From: an uncultured Collinsella sp.
GTDB taxonomy: Bacteria > Actinomycetota > Coriobacteriia > Coriobacteriales > Coriobacteriaceae
Assembly: GCA_958412345.1 (NCBI GenBank)
Contig: CATYSO010000004.1
Span: 68,358 to 132,357, forward strand
Direction: 5' to 3'
DNA length: 64,000 nt
The stretch's first letter is position 1. Each line of letters opens with the position of its first letter. Both the position numbers and the translations under genes were made by a program. Positions 8,603-18,500 of the stretch are shown piece after piece. The notes beneath the pieces are model-generated. The model was given only the letters and a program-made list of their open reading frames with translations, was not told where the DNA came from and searched no databases.

Positions 8603-9400
8603 TTAGAGCCCCAGGATGCCACGGACAGCCCGGGCAGCCGCTGCCGGGCGATCGCGCAGACCGTTATGCGCGCCCGGGATCGTCACGAGAAGACAATCGA
8701 GATATTCGGCAGCCGCTCGCGTACCAGCCTCACGGGGCGTGCCAATCGAGAGCTCGCCCAGGAGCACGGCGGCCACCGTTTTTGACGCGCGAACGCTATC
8801 CCAATCGGGAACGCAGGTCATAGTAATCCCGTATTCGTTTGCCATGAAACTGCGGCCGTTGCGCAGGGCATGCTTGGCTTCTGCTTCGGTCGTTCCAGGA
8901 GCCTCGGGGTCCAAGTCGCCGAGGGCTCCAAGGAAGGCCCGTAATGCCCTGGAGACCTTTCCCGCGGCGATCATCTCGAGCAAAACCGGGGCAGCGCCCA
9001 GACCGGCACCCTCATCCGTCACGGCGGGTTCATGCAGAATCGCACGCGAGATTATGGCGGGGTTTGCACGGAGAAGCTTCAGGGCCACCAACGTACCGGC
9101 ACTGTGCGCGAGTACGTTTGCCGGAGCGCCAATATGCTCGATAACGGCCTGCAGGTCGGCGGCCTGGGCGGCGAGGTCGTAGCGTCCGTCCGCAGCGTCG
9201 CCGCTCTCGCCGCAACCGCGGCGGTCGTAGGCAATTACGCGGTAGTTGCGACTGAGCTCACAAGCGATGCCGTCGAAAAATGTGCCGTCGACACAAGCGC
9301 CGTGCACGCACACCAAGGCAGGAGCATCAGGCGACACAACCGGGCCGGCATATTCGCGACAGGCAATCGTGGTGCCCGCATTCTCGACCGTAAAATCCAT
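8603..9400 (-). CDS. Alpha/beta fold hydrolase
   Basis: The 265-residue protein shows the oxyanion region VCVHGACVDGTFF, the nucleophile elbow LAHSAGT (S100) and the C-terminal histidine in PGAHNGL (H245). The elbow has Ala at the usual first Gly position. Length and layout match general esterase/lactonase members of the superfamily; the substrate cannot be predicted. It is transcribed away from the radical SAM gene that follows. Confidence 0.88.
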   Translation of the reverse strand: MDFTVENAGTTIACREYAGPVVSPDAPALVCVHGACVDGTFFDGIACELSRNYRVIAYDRRGCGESGDAADGRYDLAAQAADLQAVIEHIGAPANVLAHSAGTLVALKLLRANPAIISRAILHEPAVTDEGAGLGAAPVLLEMIAAGKVSRALRAFLGALGDLDPEAPGTTEAEAKHALRNGRSFMANEYGITMTCVPDWDSVRASKTVAAVLLGELSIGTPREAGTRAAAEYLDCLLVTIPGAHNGLRDRPAAAARAVRGILGL

Positions 9401-9625
9401 GTTGTGCCCCCATCATCAATGCCCATCCGGCTGCACGTCAGTACGGCTGGATGGGCCCGTATTGCCTTACGCCTTGTTAACAGATTAACTTTACCCGACC
9501 CGAGGCTTTTCATGGCACGGCATCATGAGCGACGTGAAAAAACGAGACTTGTAAAGCAAGAGCCCGCACCTTGCTTTGGAGCCGATGCTATGCTTAGGCG
9601 CAATAGTCTTGAGGAGCATATGCCT

Positions 9626-10402
9626 ATGTCTACGTTTTTGAATGTCAGCCCCATCTTTGGGCCCGTTCGCAGCCGTCGCCTTGGTCTCTCGCTCGGCGTC
9701 AACATGATGCCGGCCAGCGGCAAAATCTGCACGTTCGACTGCATCTACTGCGAAAACGGCCTCAACGCCGAGCGCCCCTGCCATGAGCCGTACAACACAG
9801 CTGCCGTGGTACTCGACGCGCTCGAGGCAAAGCTGCGCGAGATGGCAGCCGAGGGCGAGCTCCCCGATGTGATCACCTTCGCAGGCAACGGCGAGCCCAC
9901 CGCCGCACCGGAGTTTCCGCAGGCCATCGCCGGCGCCGTCGCGCTGCGCGACGGGCTTGCCCCAAACTCCAAGATCGCCGTGCTCTCCAACGGCACGCGC
10001 GCCGACCGTCCCCAGGTACACGATGCGCTCATGATGGTCGACGACAACATTCTTAAGCTCGATACCGTCGACCCGGCGTTTATCCAGCTGCTCGACCAGC
10101 CTGTTGGCCCCTACGACGTCGAGCACCAGATCGAGACGTTCGCAAGCTTTGACGGTCACGTTATTATCCAGACGATCTTTTTGACCGGCGAGTATCAGGG
10201 TAAGCTCATCGACAACACCGGCGAGGAGTACGTTGCCCCCTGGCTCGCGGCGCTTGAGCGCATTCGCCCGCAGGAGGCGACCATCTACACGGTGGCGCGC
10301 GAGACACCGGTCGCCGGCCTTGCTAAAGCGGCGCCCGAGGTGCTCGACAAGATCGCCGCACGCGTGCGCGCCCTCGGCATCCCCTGCCAGGTGAGCTACT
10401 AG
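9626..10402 (+). CDS. Radical SAM protein (COG0731-like)
   Basis: The 258-residue enzyme carries the radical SAM cluster motif CTFDCIYC (C35, C39, C42), preceded by RSRRLGLSLGVNMMP, typical of the COG0731 group related to wybutosine-type Fe-S oxidoreductases. GNGEPTAAP is the SAM-binding GGE-like motif. I chose the ATG at 9626 because GAGGAG lies nine bases upstream; an in-frame ATG at 9620 is too close to it and the frame is open much further. The substrate is unknown. Confidence 0.88.
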   Translation: MSTFLNVSPIFGPVRSRRLGLSLGVNMMPASGKICTFDCIYCENGLNAERPCHEPYNTAAVVLDALEAKLREMAAEGELPDVITFAGNGEPTAAPEFPQAIAGAVALRDGLAPNSKIAVLSNGTRADRPQVHDALMMVDDNILKLDTVDPAFIQLLDQPVGPYDVEHQIETFASFDGHVIIQTIFLTGEYQGKLIDNTGEEYVAPWLAALERIRPQEATIYTVARETPVAGLAKAAPEVLDKIAARVRALGIPCQVSY

Positions 10403-10444
10403 CAAAACCACGCAGCAGCTAGTGCCCGTCATCCCACTCCATCG

Positions 10445-10509
10445 GTTGCGGTGATATAGTTCCTGTTTATGCTGTTAAACCGCTTAAATCGGAACTATAT
10501 CACCGCAAC
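10445..10509. repeat. 65-nt palindromic element, copy 1
   Basis: Two perfect 19-base arms (10445-10463 and 10491-10509, GTTGCGGTGATATAGTTCC and complement) flank 27 bases. Copies with the same arm sequence and almost the same length occur at 30315-30378 and 31534-31598. It lies between the radical SAM gene and the methionine aminopeptidase gene, just upstream of a TATACT -10 element (10532-10537). Confidence 0.85.
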
Positions 10510-10562
10510 TTTTATGGACGCGTGGGTGGGCTATACTAGCTGCGGATGAAAGGAAGTTAGCC

Positions 10563-11450
10563 ATGTATGACAAAGGACCCGTGCCCGGCCGCAACGACGC
10601 TTGCTGGTGCGGCAGCGGCAAGAAATACAAGAAATGCCATAGCGCCTTTGATGAGCGTCTCGAACGCTTGTGGGAAGAGGGCTGGGAGGTTCTGCCCCGC
10701 ACGCTCTACAAGACGCCCGCCGATATCGAGGGCATCAAGCGCTCGGCCGCCATCAACGTGGGCGTGCTCGATTATGTGGGCGAGCATATCGCCGCAGGCA
10801 TGACCACCAACCAGATCGACCAGATGATCTACGACTACACCGTCGAGCACGGCGGCACGCCAGCCGACCTCAACTACGAGGGCTACCCCAAGAGCGTGTG
10901 CACCTCGATCAACGACGTCGTCTGCCACGGCATCCCCTGCGATGCGGATGTGCTGCACGAGGGCGACATCATCAACGTGGACTGCTCCACGATCCTAGAC
11001 GGCTACTTTAGCGACTCGAGCCGTATGTTCTGCATCGGCGAGGTCTCGGCCGAGCGCCAGCGCCTGGTCGACGTCACCCGCGCCAGCGTGGAGGCGGGTC
11101 TGGCGGCCGTCAAACCATGGCTACCGCTGTCCGTTATGGCCGAGGCCGTGCAAAAGACGGTCGAGGACGCCGGCTTTAGCGTGGTGCGCGAGTACGGTGG
11201 ACACGGCATCGGTAAGGAGTTCCACGAGGACCCGTTTGTGGGCTTTACCACCGAGGCGCCCGATGTGGACACCATCATGGCCCCGGGTATGGTCTTTACC
11301 ATCGAGCCCATGGTCAACGCCGGAGCGCCCGACATCAAGATTAGCAAGGGCGACGGCTGGTGCGTGCGCACCAAGGACGGCAGTGATTCGGCCCAGTGCG
11401 AGGTGCAGCTCGTGGTGACCGAAGATGGTTACGAGCTGCTGAGCTGGTAG
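10563..11450 (+). CDS. map: Methionine aminopeptidase type I with SEC-C zinc motif
   Basis: The enzyme removes the initiator methionine from new proteins. The 295-residue sequence begins with a SEC-C type zinc motif (C14, C16, C25, H26), also found in SecA tails and thought to aid ribosome or nucleic-acid contact. The catalytic domain keeps the metal ligands D140, D151, H214, E248 and E280, plus H122 in CHGIP. AAAGGAAG precedes the start and TATACT lies 26 bases further up. It is expressed as a single gene with its own terminator. Confidence 0.95.
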   Translation: MYDKGPVPGRNDACWCGSGKKYKKCHSAFDERLERLWEEGWEVLPRTLYKTPADIEGIKRSAAINVGVLDYVGEHIAAGMTTNQIDQMIYDYTVEHGGTPADLNYEGYPKSVCTSINDVVCHGIPCDADVLHEGDIINVDCSTILDGYFSDSSRMFCIGEVSAERQRLVDVTRASVEAGLAAVKPWLPLSVMAEAVQKTVEDAGFSVVREYGGHGIGKEFHEDPFVGFTTEAPDVDTIMAPGMVFTIEPMVNAGAPDIKISKGDGWCVRTKDGSDSAQCEVQLVVTEDGYELLSW

Positions 11451-11459
11451 CCGTGGATG

Positions 11460-11507
11460 CGCCGGATGCTGACGGGCACGCTCGTCTTGCATCCGGCGTT
11501 TTTGTTT
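11460..11507 (+). terminator. Intrinsic terminator of map
   Basis: A 10-bp stem, CGCCGGATGC / GCATCCGGCG, with a 19-base loop, is followed by TTTTTGTTT. It lies 10 bases beyond the map stop codon. Confidence 0.9.
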
Positions 11508-11520
11508 GAACGTTTTGCCT

Positions 11521-11562
11521 GATATAACCTGCCAGAATAAACCTGTCCCTTTTTTGTAGGTT
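11521..11562 (-). repeat. AACCTGCC palindromic repeat, copy 1
   Basis: Degenerate copy of a dispersed hairpin repeat: arms AACCTGCC / GTAGGTT around AAACCTGTCCC. Better copies are at 13790-13838, 35699-35742 and 38144-38194. It lies between two plus-strand genes but reads in the minus orientation, so here it is not an obvious terminator. Confidence 0.7.
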
Positions 11563-11580
11563 GAGCGGAGAGGACTGCTT

Positions 11581-12516
11581 GTGAACATCCTGGTTTTGTT
11601 GCCCGTCAACGACCGTCATCGCGCAATTCTTGAGTCGAGCGCTCCGGGCGAGGACTTTATCTACACAAGCGCCGACGCCATCACGCGTGAGCAGGTCGCC
11701 AACGCCGACGTGATCTTGGGCAACATAGACCCTGCTCTGCTTACCGCGTGCGAGCACCTCCAGCTGTTGCAACTGCAGACCGCGGGCTATGACGATTACT
11801 TGGCCGCCGGCACCGTGCCTGCTGACGCCAAGCTGTCTTGCTCGATCGGCGCCTACGGTCAGGCCGTAAGCGAGCACATGTTTGCCATGGTCCTTTCCAT
11901 GATGAAGCGCCTGCCCGGTTATCACGACTTGCAGCGCGAGCATCGCTGGGAGGACTTGGGCCCGGTCACCTCGCTCAAAAATGCCAACGTGCTGGTGCTG
12001 GGCGCGGGCGATATCGGTGGCCACTTTGCCACGCTCTGCCGCAGCATGGGCGCACACGTCCGCGGCATCAAGCGCCATCCGCTCGTCTACCCCATTGTGT
12101 TTGAGGACATGGACGGCATGGACGCCCTGCCCGAGCGCCTGGCCGAGGCTGACATCGTCGCATCCTTTATGCCCAGCACACCCGAGACCCGCGGCCTGGC
12201 GAACGCCGAGTTCTTCGCCGCGATGAAACCGGGCGCCTTCTTTGCCAACGGCGGCCGCGGCGATCTTGTGGTCGCCGACGACTTGGTTGCCGCTCTGGAA
12301 TCGGGACATCTCGCCGCCGCCGCGGTCGACGTCACCGACCCCGAGCCGCTGCCCGCGACAAGCCCGTTGTGGGATGCGCCCAACATGCTCATCACGCCGC
12401 ACGTCTCCGGCTGGTTCCACTTGGAGGCTACGCTCAACAATGTGGTCGACATTGCCGCGGAGAACCTGCGTCACTTACAGGCCGGCGAGACCCTGCGCTG
12501 CTGGATCGAACATTAG
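11581..12516 (+). CDS. D-isomer-specific 2-hydroxyacid dehydrogenase family protein
   Basis: The 311-residue protein has the NAD(P) Rossmann motif GAGDIG (141-146), the substrate/catalytic arginine in PSTPETRGL and the catalytic histidine in ITPHVSGW. These are the hallmarks of the D-lactate/phosphoglycerate dehydrogenase superfamily. Translation starts at GTG (11581) after GGAGAGGA. The 2-keto acid substrate cannot be assigned. Confidence 0.92.
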   Translation: MNILVLLPVNDRHRAILESSAPGEDFIYTSADAITREQVANADVILGNIDPALLTACEHLQLLQLQTAGYDDYLAAGTVPADAKLSCSIGAYGQAVSEHMFAMVLSMMKRLPGYHDLQREHRWEDLGPVTSLKNANVLVLGAGDIGGHFATLCRSMGAHVRGIKRHPLVYPIVFEDMDGMDALPERLAEADIVASFMPSTPETRGLANAEFFAAMKPGAFFANGGRGDLVVADDLVAALESGHLAAAAVDVTDPEPLPATSPLWDAPNMLITPHVSGWFHLEATLNNVVDIAAENLRHLQAGETLRCWIEH

Positions 12517-12522
12517 GGTTCC

Positions 12523-12540
12523 GCCGTTCTAACGAACGGC
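12523..12540 (+). terminator. Possible terminator hairpin after 2-hydroxyacid dehydrogenase
   Basis: GCCGTTC and GAACGGC pair across a TAAC loop just after the stop codon. The right arm can alternatively pair with ACGCCGTT at 12563-12570. No clear T-run follows, so termination strength is doubtful. Confidence 0.5.
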
Positions 12541-12651
12541 GTAATGAGCCGACGCTGCGAGCACGCCGTTTGGCCAATCTGCCGTTCAATTTCAAAGGCG
12601 CGACCAGAAGGTCAGCGCCTTTTCATTTCACGGCACCTTGGCGCAAACGGC

Positions 12652-12730
12652 GGGCTCTCGCTGACTTTTGTTCAACCTGCGGCGCTTTGCTAGCGCGGCC
12701 TTACCTGTGGGCTCTCGCTGACTTTTGTTC
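12652..12730. repeat. Pair of 22-bp direct repeats
   Basis: GGGCTCTCGCTGACTTTTGT plus TC occurs identically at 12652-12673 and 12709-12730, start to start 57 bases. It lies in the 232-base non-coding gap between the dehydrogenase and the PIN toxin gene. Confidence 0.75.
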
Positions 12731-12748
12731 GACCAGAGGGGTCTAGCG

Positions 12749-13243
12749 CTATTTAAGCGTTGTTAGATAGTTTCTTGCGTTTTCGACGTTCATTGCTGCG
12801 ACGGGCGCATGCGAACAGAGCTTGACATCGTTGGTGACCAGTAGATCCGCCTGAGCGCGTATCGCTGCCGCAATGATTAAATCGTCTTCGTAATCGCTAT
12901 GGAGCTCACGCTGCCTGCTCGCCATCCATATGTCGCTCAGGTCACAGGGCACTGGCGTGGCAAGCTGCGACAACACGCTAAGACAATCCCATGCAAGCGA
13001 AGTCGCTGCCATAGCGGCATCCTGGGAAAGCGAACCGTGCTCTCGCCGATACCATGCCTTATGTTCGCTTGAAATCAAATAGAACAGGTCTTTGGACGAT
13101 GTCGCCGCATACAGCAAATCCACCTGCGCCGTGCATGCATCGCGTAAAAACTCAATCGCCACCGAACGACCACGTCGTGAGGGAATGAAGTAATCGAGCC
13201 ACACGTTGGTGTCAACCAAGATGCGCTTTGGAGTCTCACTCAT
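12749..13243 (-). CDS. PIN domain protein, probable VapC-like toxin
   Basis: This 164-residue PIN-domain protein is predicted to be a Mg-dependent RNase. Acidic active-site residues are visible: D11 in LVDTNVWLDYF, D120/D121 in SDYEDDLIIAAA and D139 in VTND. It overlaps the preceding small gene by 8 bases, as toxin-antitoxin partners often do. The cleaved RNA is unknown. Confidence 0.87.
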   Translation of the reverse strand: MSETPKRILVDTNVWLDYFIPSRRGRSVAIEFLRDACTAQVDLLYAATSSKDLFYLISSEHKAWYRREHGSLSQDAAMAATSLAWDCLSVLSQLATPVPCDLSDIWMASRQRELHSDYEDDLIIAAAIRAQADLLVTNDVKLCSHAPVAAMNVENARNYLTTLK

Positions 13244-13616
13244 AGAGCCAGCTCATTTCCTCGCCATAGCGATCCGCATAGGCATTCCGTTTGAGCTCTT
13301 CGTCGTCCGATGGCCGGGCCTTGACCATATCGATTCCCGACTCACGGCAAGCGGTAGCGAACAGCTTCGACCCCTGATCTATGAGCTCGAGCTTACGTTT
13401 GGCGGCCTTTTCGTGCTCGCGCTGTTCCGCCCGGGCACGACTGGGCAGCAGGATATCCTCGAGCGCACCGGGGCGATCGGCCAGCGACGCCGCAAGCTGC
13501 CAGAGCGCTCGCACCGCTTGGCTCGGCGTCATACCGGCCCTGGAGAGAGCGGCGTCCCCGCTCCTTTTAAGATCGGCATCGAGACGTACGTTGATCTGAG
13601 CGGCTGTTGTGGTCAT
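13236..13616 (-). CDS. RelB/DinJ-like ribbon-helix-helix antitoxin
   Basis: The 126-residue product opens with AQINVRLDADLKRSGDAALS, a typical RelB/DinJ ribbon-helix-helix beginning that would dimerise and bind its own promoter. The C-terminal half is charged and helical and would wrap the PIN toxin encoded downstream. AAGGAGG lies upstream of the ATG. Pairing of a RelB-type antitoxin with a PIN toxin, instead of RelE/YafQ, is a mix-and-match module. Confidence 0.85.
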   Translation of the reverse strand: MTTTAAQINVRLDADLKRSGDAALSRAGMTPSQAVRALWQLAASLADRPGALEDILLPSRARAEQREHEKAAKRKLELIDQGSKLFATACRESGIDMVKARPSDDEELKRNAYADRYGEEMSWLYE

Positions 13617-13715
13617 GGCCCCTCCTTAATACTTCAAAACTATCATAAAACTCTATGGTAGATACGTAAAGCATGTATAGCATTTACAAGCATTAGCCGT
13701 ACTCTGTACACAAAA

Positions 13716-13746
13716 AGCCGCCGAGGCACACTGCACCTCGGCGGCT
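13716..13746 (-). terminator. Terminator of the M18 aminopeptidase gene
   Basis: An 11-bp perfect stem AGCCGCCGAGG / CCTCGGCGGCT with a 9-base loop is followed on the minus strand by TTTTTG. It lies about 90 bases past the aminopeptidase stop. Confidence 0.88.
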
Positions 13747-13789
13747 ACGCATCACCGATCTAGTTCGGTTTCACCCCTTGCATTCGCCC

Positions 13790-13838
13790 AGATAAAACCT
13801 GCCAAAATGAACCTGTCCCTTTTTGGCAGGTTTTAGAG
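13790..13838 (-). repeat. AACCTGCC palindromic repeat, copy 2, overlapping a stop codon
   Basis: A 14-base arm AAAACCTGCCAAAA pairs with TTTTGGCAGGTTTT around a loop holding GGGACAGG. On the minus strand the left arm supplies the TAA stop codon of the M18 aminopeptidase (13833-13835). The same arrangement is seen at the histidine kinase gene (38190). Confidence 0.85.
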
Positions 13839-15218
13839 CTCCACGCTTTCGGCGCCGTTGATGGTCAGGTCGCGCTCGTAGAAGGCAGTGAGGGCGCGGA
13901 TGGCGTACATCACGTCGCACACGCCGCCGGTCTCGTAGCTCGAGTGCATGGCAAGCTGCGGCAGGCCCACGTCCACGGCATGCATGCTCGCCTGCATATT
14001 GGACAGGTTACCGAGCGTGGAGCCACCGGCCGCATCGCTCTTGTTGGCGAAGGCCTGCGTGGGTACGTCGGCGTCATCGCAGATGGCTTGGAACACCGCG
14101 CGGCTAAAGGCATCGGTGCAGTAGTGCTGGTTAGCGGCTTCCTTGATGACGATGCCGCCGTTGAGCACCACCTGGTTGCGGGCATCACACTTCTCGGCAT
14201 GGTTGGGGTGCACGGCATGCGCGTTGTCGCAGCTCACGAGCATCGATGCCGCAAGTGCACGATGGTACGACTCGTCGTCAAAGCCCAGCGACCCGTTGAT
14301 GCGGCGCAGCGCGTCGGCCAAGAACGTCGACATGGCGCCCTGCTTGGTCTCGGAGCCAACCTCCTCATTATCAAAGCAGCAGAAGACCGAAACGTCGTGC
14401 GCGTTCTCGGCACCCAAAAATGCCTGAAGCGAGGTGTAGGCGCAGGCCAGGTCGTCGAGCTTGGGCGTCGAGATAAACTCGTCGGCCCAGCCCCAAATGC
14501 GCGCATCCTGACGATTGACCAGGAACAGGTCGCGGCCCAAGATCTGCTCGGGCTCAACGTCCAGCTCTTCGGCGATTAGGGCATCAAAGTCGCCCTGCTT
14601 AAGCTCGCCGGCGCTGATGAGCGGGCATAGGTCGACAGCTCGGTTGGGAGCAAAGCCCTCGTTGACGCCACGGTTCATATGGATGGCAAGGCTCGGGATG
14701 ATGGCGACTTCGCGCTCGGTAGCGAGCAAGCGACTCTCAATACGGTCGCCCTCGCGTACCAGCACGCGGCCCGCGAGCGCCAGCGGGCGATCGAACCAAG
14801 TGTAGTCGATCATACCGCCGTAGGCCTCGGTGTTCAGGCGCAGCGTCTCGCCCGCGCCGTCAAGCTCGGGCACGGCCTTGACCTTAAACGTCGGCGAATC
14901 GCTGTGCGACGCCGTGAGCTGAAAATGATAGTCGCCGGCAACGCCGTCCTCGCCCCACGTCGCGGCCAGGTCCTCGCCCACCTTAAAGGCAACAACGCTC
15001 GAGGTGTTACGCTGCGTGTAATAGCGACCGCCCGGTTCGATGTCCCACGCCGCATTCTCGGGCAGGTAGGTAAAGCCCGCCTCGTCGAGTTCGGCCATAA
15101 TGGTCGCTGCCGTATGGAACATGCTGGGGCACGCCTCGATAAAGTCGATAAGGTCGTTGGCGGCCTCGATATCGTCGGCCGTCACATGCGCGCGCTCGGG
15201 CGCTTCCTGATCCGTCAT
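13833..15218 (-). CDS. M18 family aminopeptidase
   Basis: The 461-residue metallopeptidase belongs to the aspartyl aminopeptidase family. Zinc-ligand motifs visible are LTASHSDSPT (H105), the central acidic pair in CCFDNEEVGS, and the C-terminal MHSSYETGG region with the last histidine. I start it at 15218 (MTDQEAPERA), where GGGGAG precedes the ATG; the frame stays open to 15368 without a binding site. It probably degrades peptides in the cytoplasm. Confidence 0.92.
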   Translation of the reverse strand: MTDQEAPERAHVTADDIEAANDLIDFIEACPSMFHTAATIMAELDEAGFTYLPENAAWDIEPGGRYYTQRNTSSVVAFKVGEDLAATWGEDGVAGDYHFQLTASHSDSPTFKVKAVPELDGAGETLRLNTEAYGGMIDYTWFDRPLALAGRVLVREGDRIESRLLATEREVAIIPSLAIHMNRGVNEGFAPNRAVDLCPLISAGELKQGDFDALIAEELDVEPEQILGRDLFLVNRQDARIWGWADEFISTPKLDDLACAYTSLQAFLGAENAHDVSVFCCFDNEEVGSETKQGAMSTFLADALRRINGSLGFDDESYHRALAASMLVSCDNAHAVHPNHAEKCDARNQVVLNGGIVIKEAANQHYCTDAFSRAVFQAICDDADVPTQAFANKSDAAGGSTLGNLSNMQASMHAVDVGLPQLAMHSSYETGGVCDVMYAIRALTAFYERDLTINGAESVEL

Positions 15219-15542
15219 GCTCTCCCCTTTCGCTGGGCTGATGGTCCCCTCCAGCATACCCCCAACTGACCGGCCTGTCCGACAAATCGAATGCCAAACA
15301 AAGCCAGACGCTCCAAACAGAAAAGTCGATGCTCTTGCGTTACAGGCAAACGACAATTGAATTGACAAGTTAACCAGTGGTAATTTCTGGTATTTTTGTT
15401 TACTGCCTTTAACTTTTTGCGGTAAGCAACATGAGTTCTATGGCAGTTACCTATCATGTGCGACGCACATGACCACTGTCCATCCGGGTGCAACAGGAAA
15501 GGAGAGCAGCACCCAACGACCGATCGATAGAAAAGAGGTTCT

Positions 15543-18500
15543 ATGCACAACGATAACGCTGTGCTGCGCAAGCTCAACACTGTGGGCAGCAATGCCTGCC
15601 GAGGCGCACTCATCGCCGCGATGACCGTCTCGATGATGCCTACCAGCGCTTTTGCCGCAGCAGCAACAACGGAGACCGGCTCCGAAGCTACCAACAACGC
15701 GCCGATCTCCGCCACCAGTGAGGAAACGAAGTCCCTCAGCTCCGAGTATAGCCTGAGTGCCGTCTCTGACGACGCCGCATCCTCCTCGACCAGCTACGAT
15801 TTGACTAAAATCGCAGATGGTACGTATGAGGGCACGGCCACGGCCGACTCGAAGGACCCGCTCAATAAAGCTGGCGACGAATGGAACGCAGCTGATGGAA
15901 AGTATGACGTCAACGTCAGCGTAACCGTCAAGTCTGGCAAAATTGCCAAGGTCGAAGTCGCCGACTACAGTAGTTTGGGCGACGATGACTGGGACCGCAT
16001 GGACAAGGCCGTTAACGGTTTTAGCAAAAAAGGCACGTCCTATAAGGGCATCGTCGAGCAAATCGAGACTGCCGGCAACACTACCTCAATCGATGCTGTT
16101 TCGACCGCCACGATCTCGTCCAACGCCATCAAGGCTGCCGTCGATAATGCCCTGCAAGCTGCCTATGACGAGCAGAATCCGTCGACCCCTGCGACCGACG
16201 AGTACACCTACGGTTACGCTGGCCTGACGTGGGCCGAGTATTGGGCTGGTGAAAACGTGCAGGCGGCAGGGTCCTCCGCTTCGTCGAGCGAGCTCGATTC
16301 CCGCAACGAGGCCGACAAGGGCGCTTTTGACGTGGTGACCCGTGCAACCTTTAACCACGGCCTGCATCGCGGCAGCTATCAGTGCACCGACGTGATCAAA
16401 ACTGCCGAGGGCGTAAAAATTTACCCTTCGTATTATCCCGACAGCAAGTCCTTTGTTGATGTCGATGGCAACGTCTTTTCTATTGACAGCAAGGCTAAGA
16501 CCGTGACGGCGGCCGACGGCACGGTGTACACCATGACGGGTCACGAGGTCACGGGACTCAAGTACGTTCCCGTCAAAATCAAGACCAGCGACCTCGAGGC
16601 TTTTAAGGCGAGTCACAGCTTTGTCGCCAATGGCGAGACGCTCGCCGGCGGCTACGGCGAAAATAACCTCCAGGCTTACTCCGGCCTGGTTGCGGACGTC
16701 GATGCCAACACCAACGGCATTAAGACCGTGACCAACAACAACGGAACCTTCAACTTCTCGGCCGCCGCCACCGGCACCGACTCGGGCATCGAGGGCCAGG
16801 AGCTCAAGACCGCCACGGATATCAAGCCCACGGTCAAGGAAGCGAGCGGCTCCTACGGCGAGTTCCTGCGCGTAGACCTCAACGGCAACTATGGCGACCT
16901 GGGCGCCAATATGCAAAGCGTCACCTGGACCTATTACGGCGACGACGCGACCTACACCAACGCCCTTGCCAGCTACGGCACCAAGTTCGCGGCCGACAAC
17001 TGGATGCACAAGTCCATGGGCATTCAGCTGGGCCTCACTAAATCCGAGCGCTGCCAGCTGCCCGAGGGCACCAACGGCACCGGCAACTGGAAGCTCACCG
17101 TCCACGCCTTGGGCTACAACGATTACACCTACACCTTCCAGGCGACCGATGACAACATCGTGGGCGCCAAGGAGCCAGTGACCGACGCCACCAAGGCCCA
17201 GCTGCAGGAGCTCTACGACAAGGCGACGTCCCTCGATAAGTCCAAGTACACCGAGGACTCCTGGACCGCCTCGTCCATCGAGACCGAAACTGCCGAGACC
17301 AAGGACCTGCTCGCCAAGAAAAACCTAGGCGAAGCCGAGGCCGCCGAGCAGATCACTCACCTGCAGGGCGCGCTCGACGCGCTCGTGAGCCTGTATCCCC
17401 AGGCCGGCGACTACGTGCTCATGAACATCCCCTACGCCGATTTCTATGCCGCCGAGAGCAACAACGCCGGTACCGACATCGTGACCTCGGCTACGCTGCA
17501 GAAGACGCGCTCCAGCTTGGCGAGCGGCTCCTACCACGTCAATTCCGACGGTACGGATATCTCGGGCGCCACGTTTGCCGTCAAGGTGGGCGAAGGCGAC
17601 ATCGATTGGTCCAAGTTCACCCGCGTGACCGACAACAGCTCCGTTACGATCACCACCTCGATCAAGGGCAAGGAGTCCACGACAACCTACACGGGCAAGA
17701 ACGCCCTGTTTGAGTCTGCGAGCTACTCTTACTACGTGCTGCCCGCCGGCGAGGTTCCGACCAATTACAAGGAGCTCACCTCCGATTCCGAGGGCAACCT
17801 GAGCTTTGGCGCTGTCGAGGGCAAGGAAACCACCGAACTTGCAAACGTCACCGCCGACTTTAAGACCTCCAGCAAGTACGGCGACTACGAGATTGACTTT
17901 AAGAACCTGCGCGAGCAGATGGTCGACGCCGACGGCAACCAGGCGACCGTATACGGTGCCGTGGTCAATGCCGCCGATGCGGACGGCACCACCGAGGGCT
18001 ATGGCATGCGCACCGTCGAGAACATCTGGAAGGGCAAGGAGATTGCCTGGAGCTGCGGCCTGGTCAACGAGTCTCACGGCAGCCCGTTGAGCTCGCGGCA
18101 CTACAAGTCCATGATGGGCAAGACCATCAAGAGTGTGACGTTCTACACCTCTACGGGCACCTACACCGTTGCCATGAACCAGTACGTCCCCGTCAAGGAT
18201 GCCGACGCCGCCATCAAGGCCAAGGACGCCTCGCTTGACGGTGCCAACGCCACCGTCAATGCCGATGTCACCTTGCCTGAAGGCTTTGACGCCGCCTACC
18301 AGATTGACGGTCAGGATGTCGAGCCGCTCGCCAGCAACGCGCGCAGCTCCGTGTCCGTCACGTTTGACGCCTCGGCTCTTAAGCCCGGCAGCCACACGCT
18401 GACCGCCATCGACAAGAGTGGCAAGTTCGCCGATATCAGCACGGGCTTTACAGCAACCAGCTCCAAGCTCGTCGCAAGCTTTGACGCGGCAAACCTTAAG

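Noticed and set aside
15369..15542. Possible FMN riboswitch before the surface protein gene
   Set aside because: The conserved RFN core sequences are not seen; only a weak palindrome GTGCGACGCAC is present.
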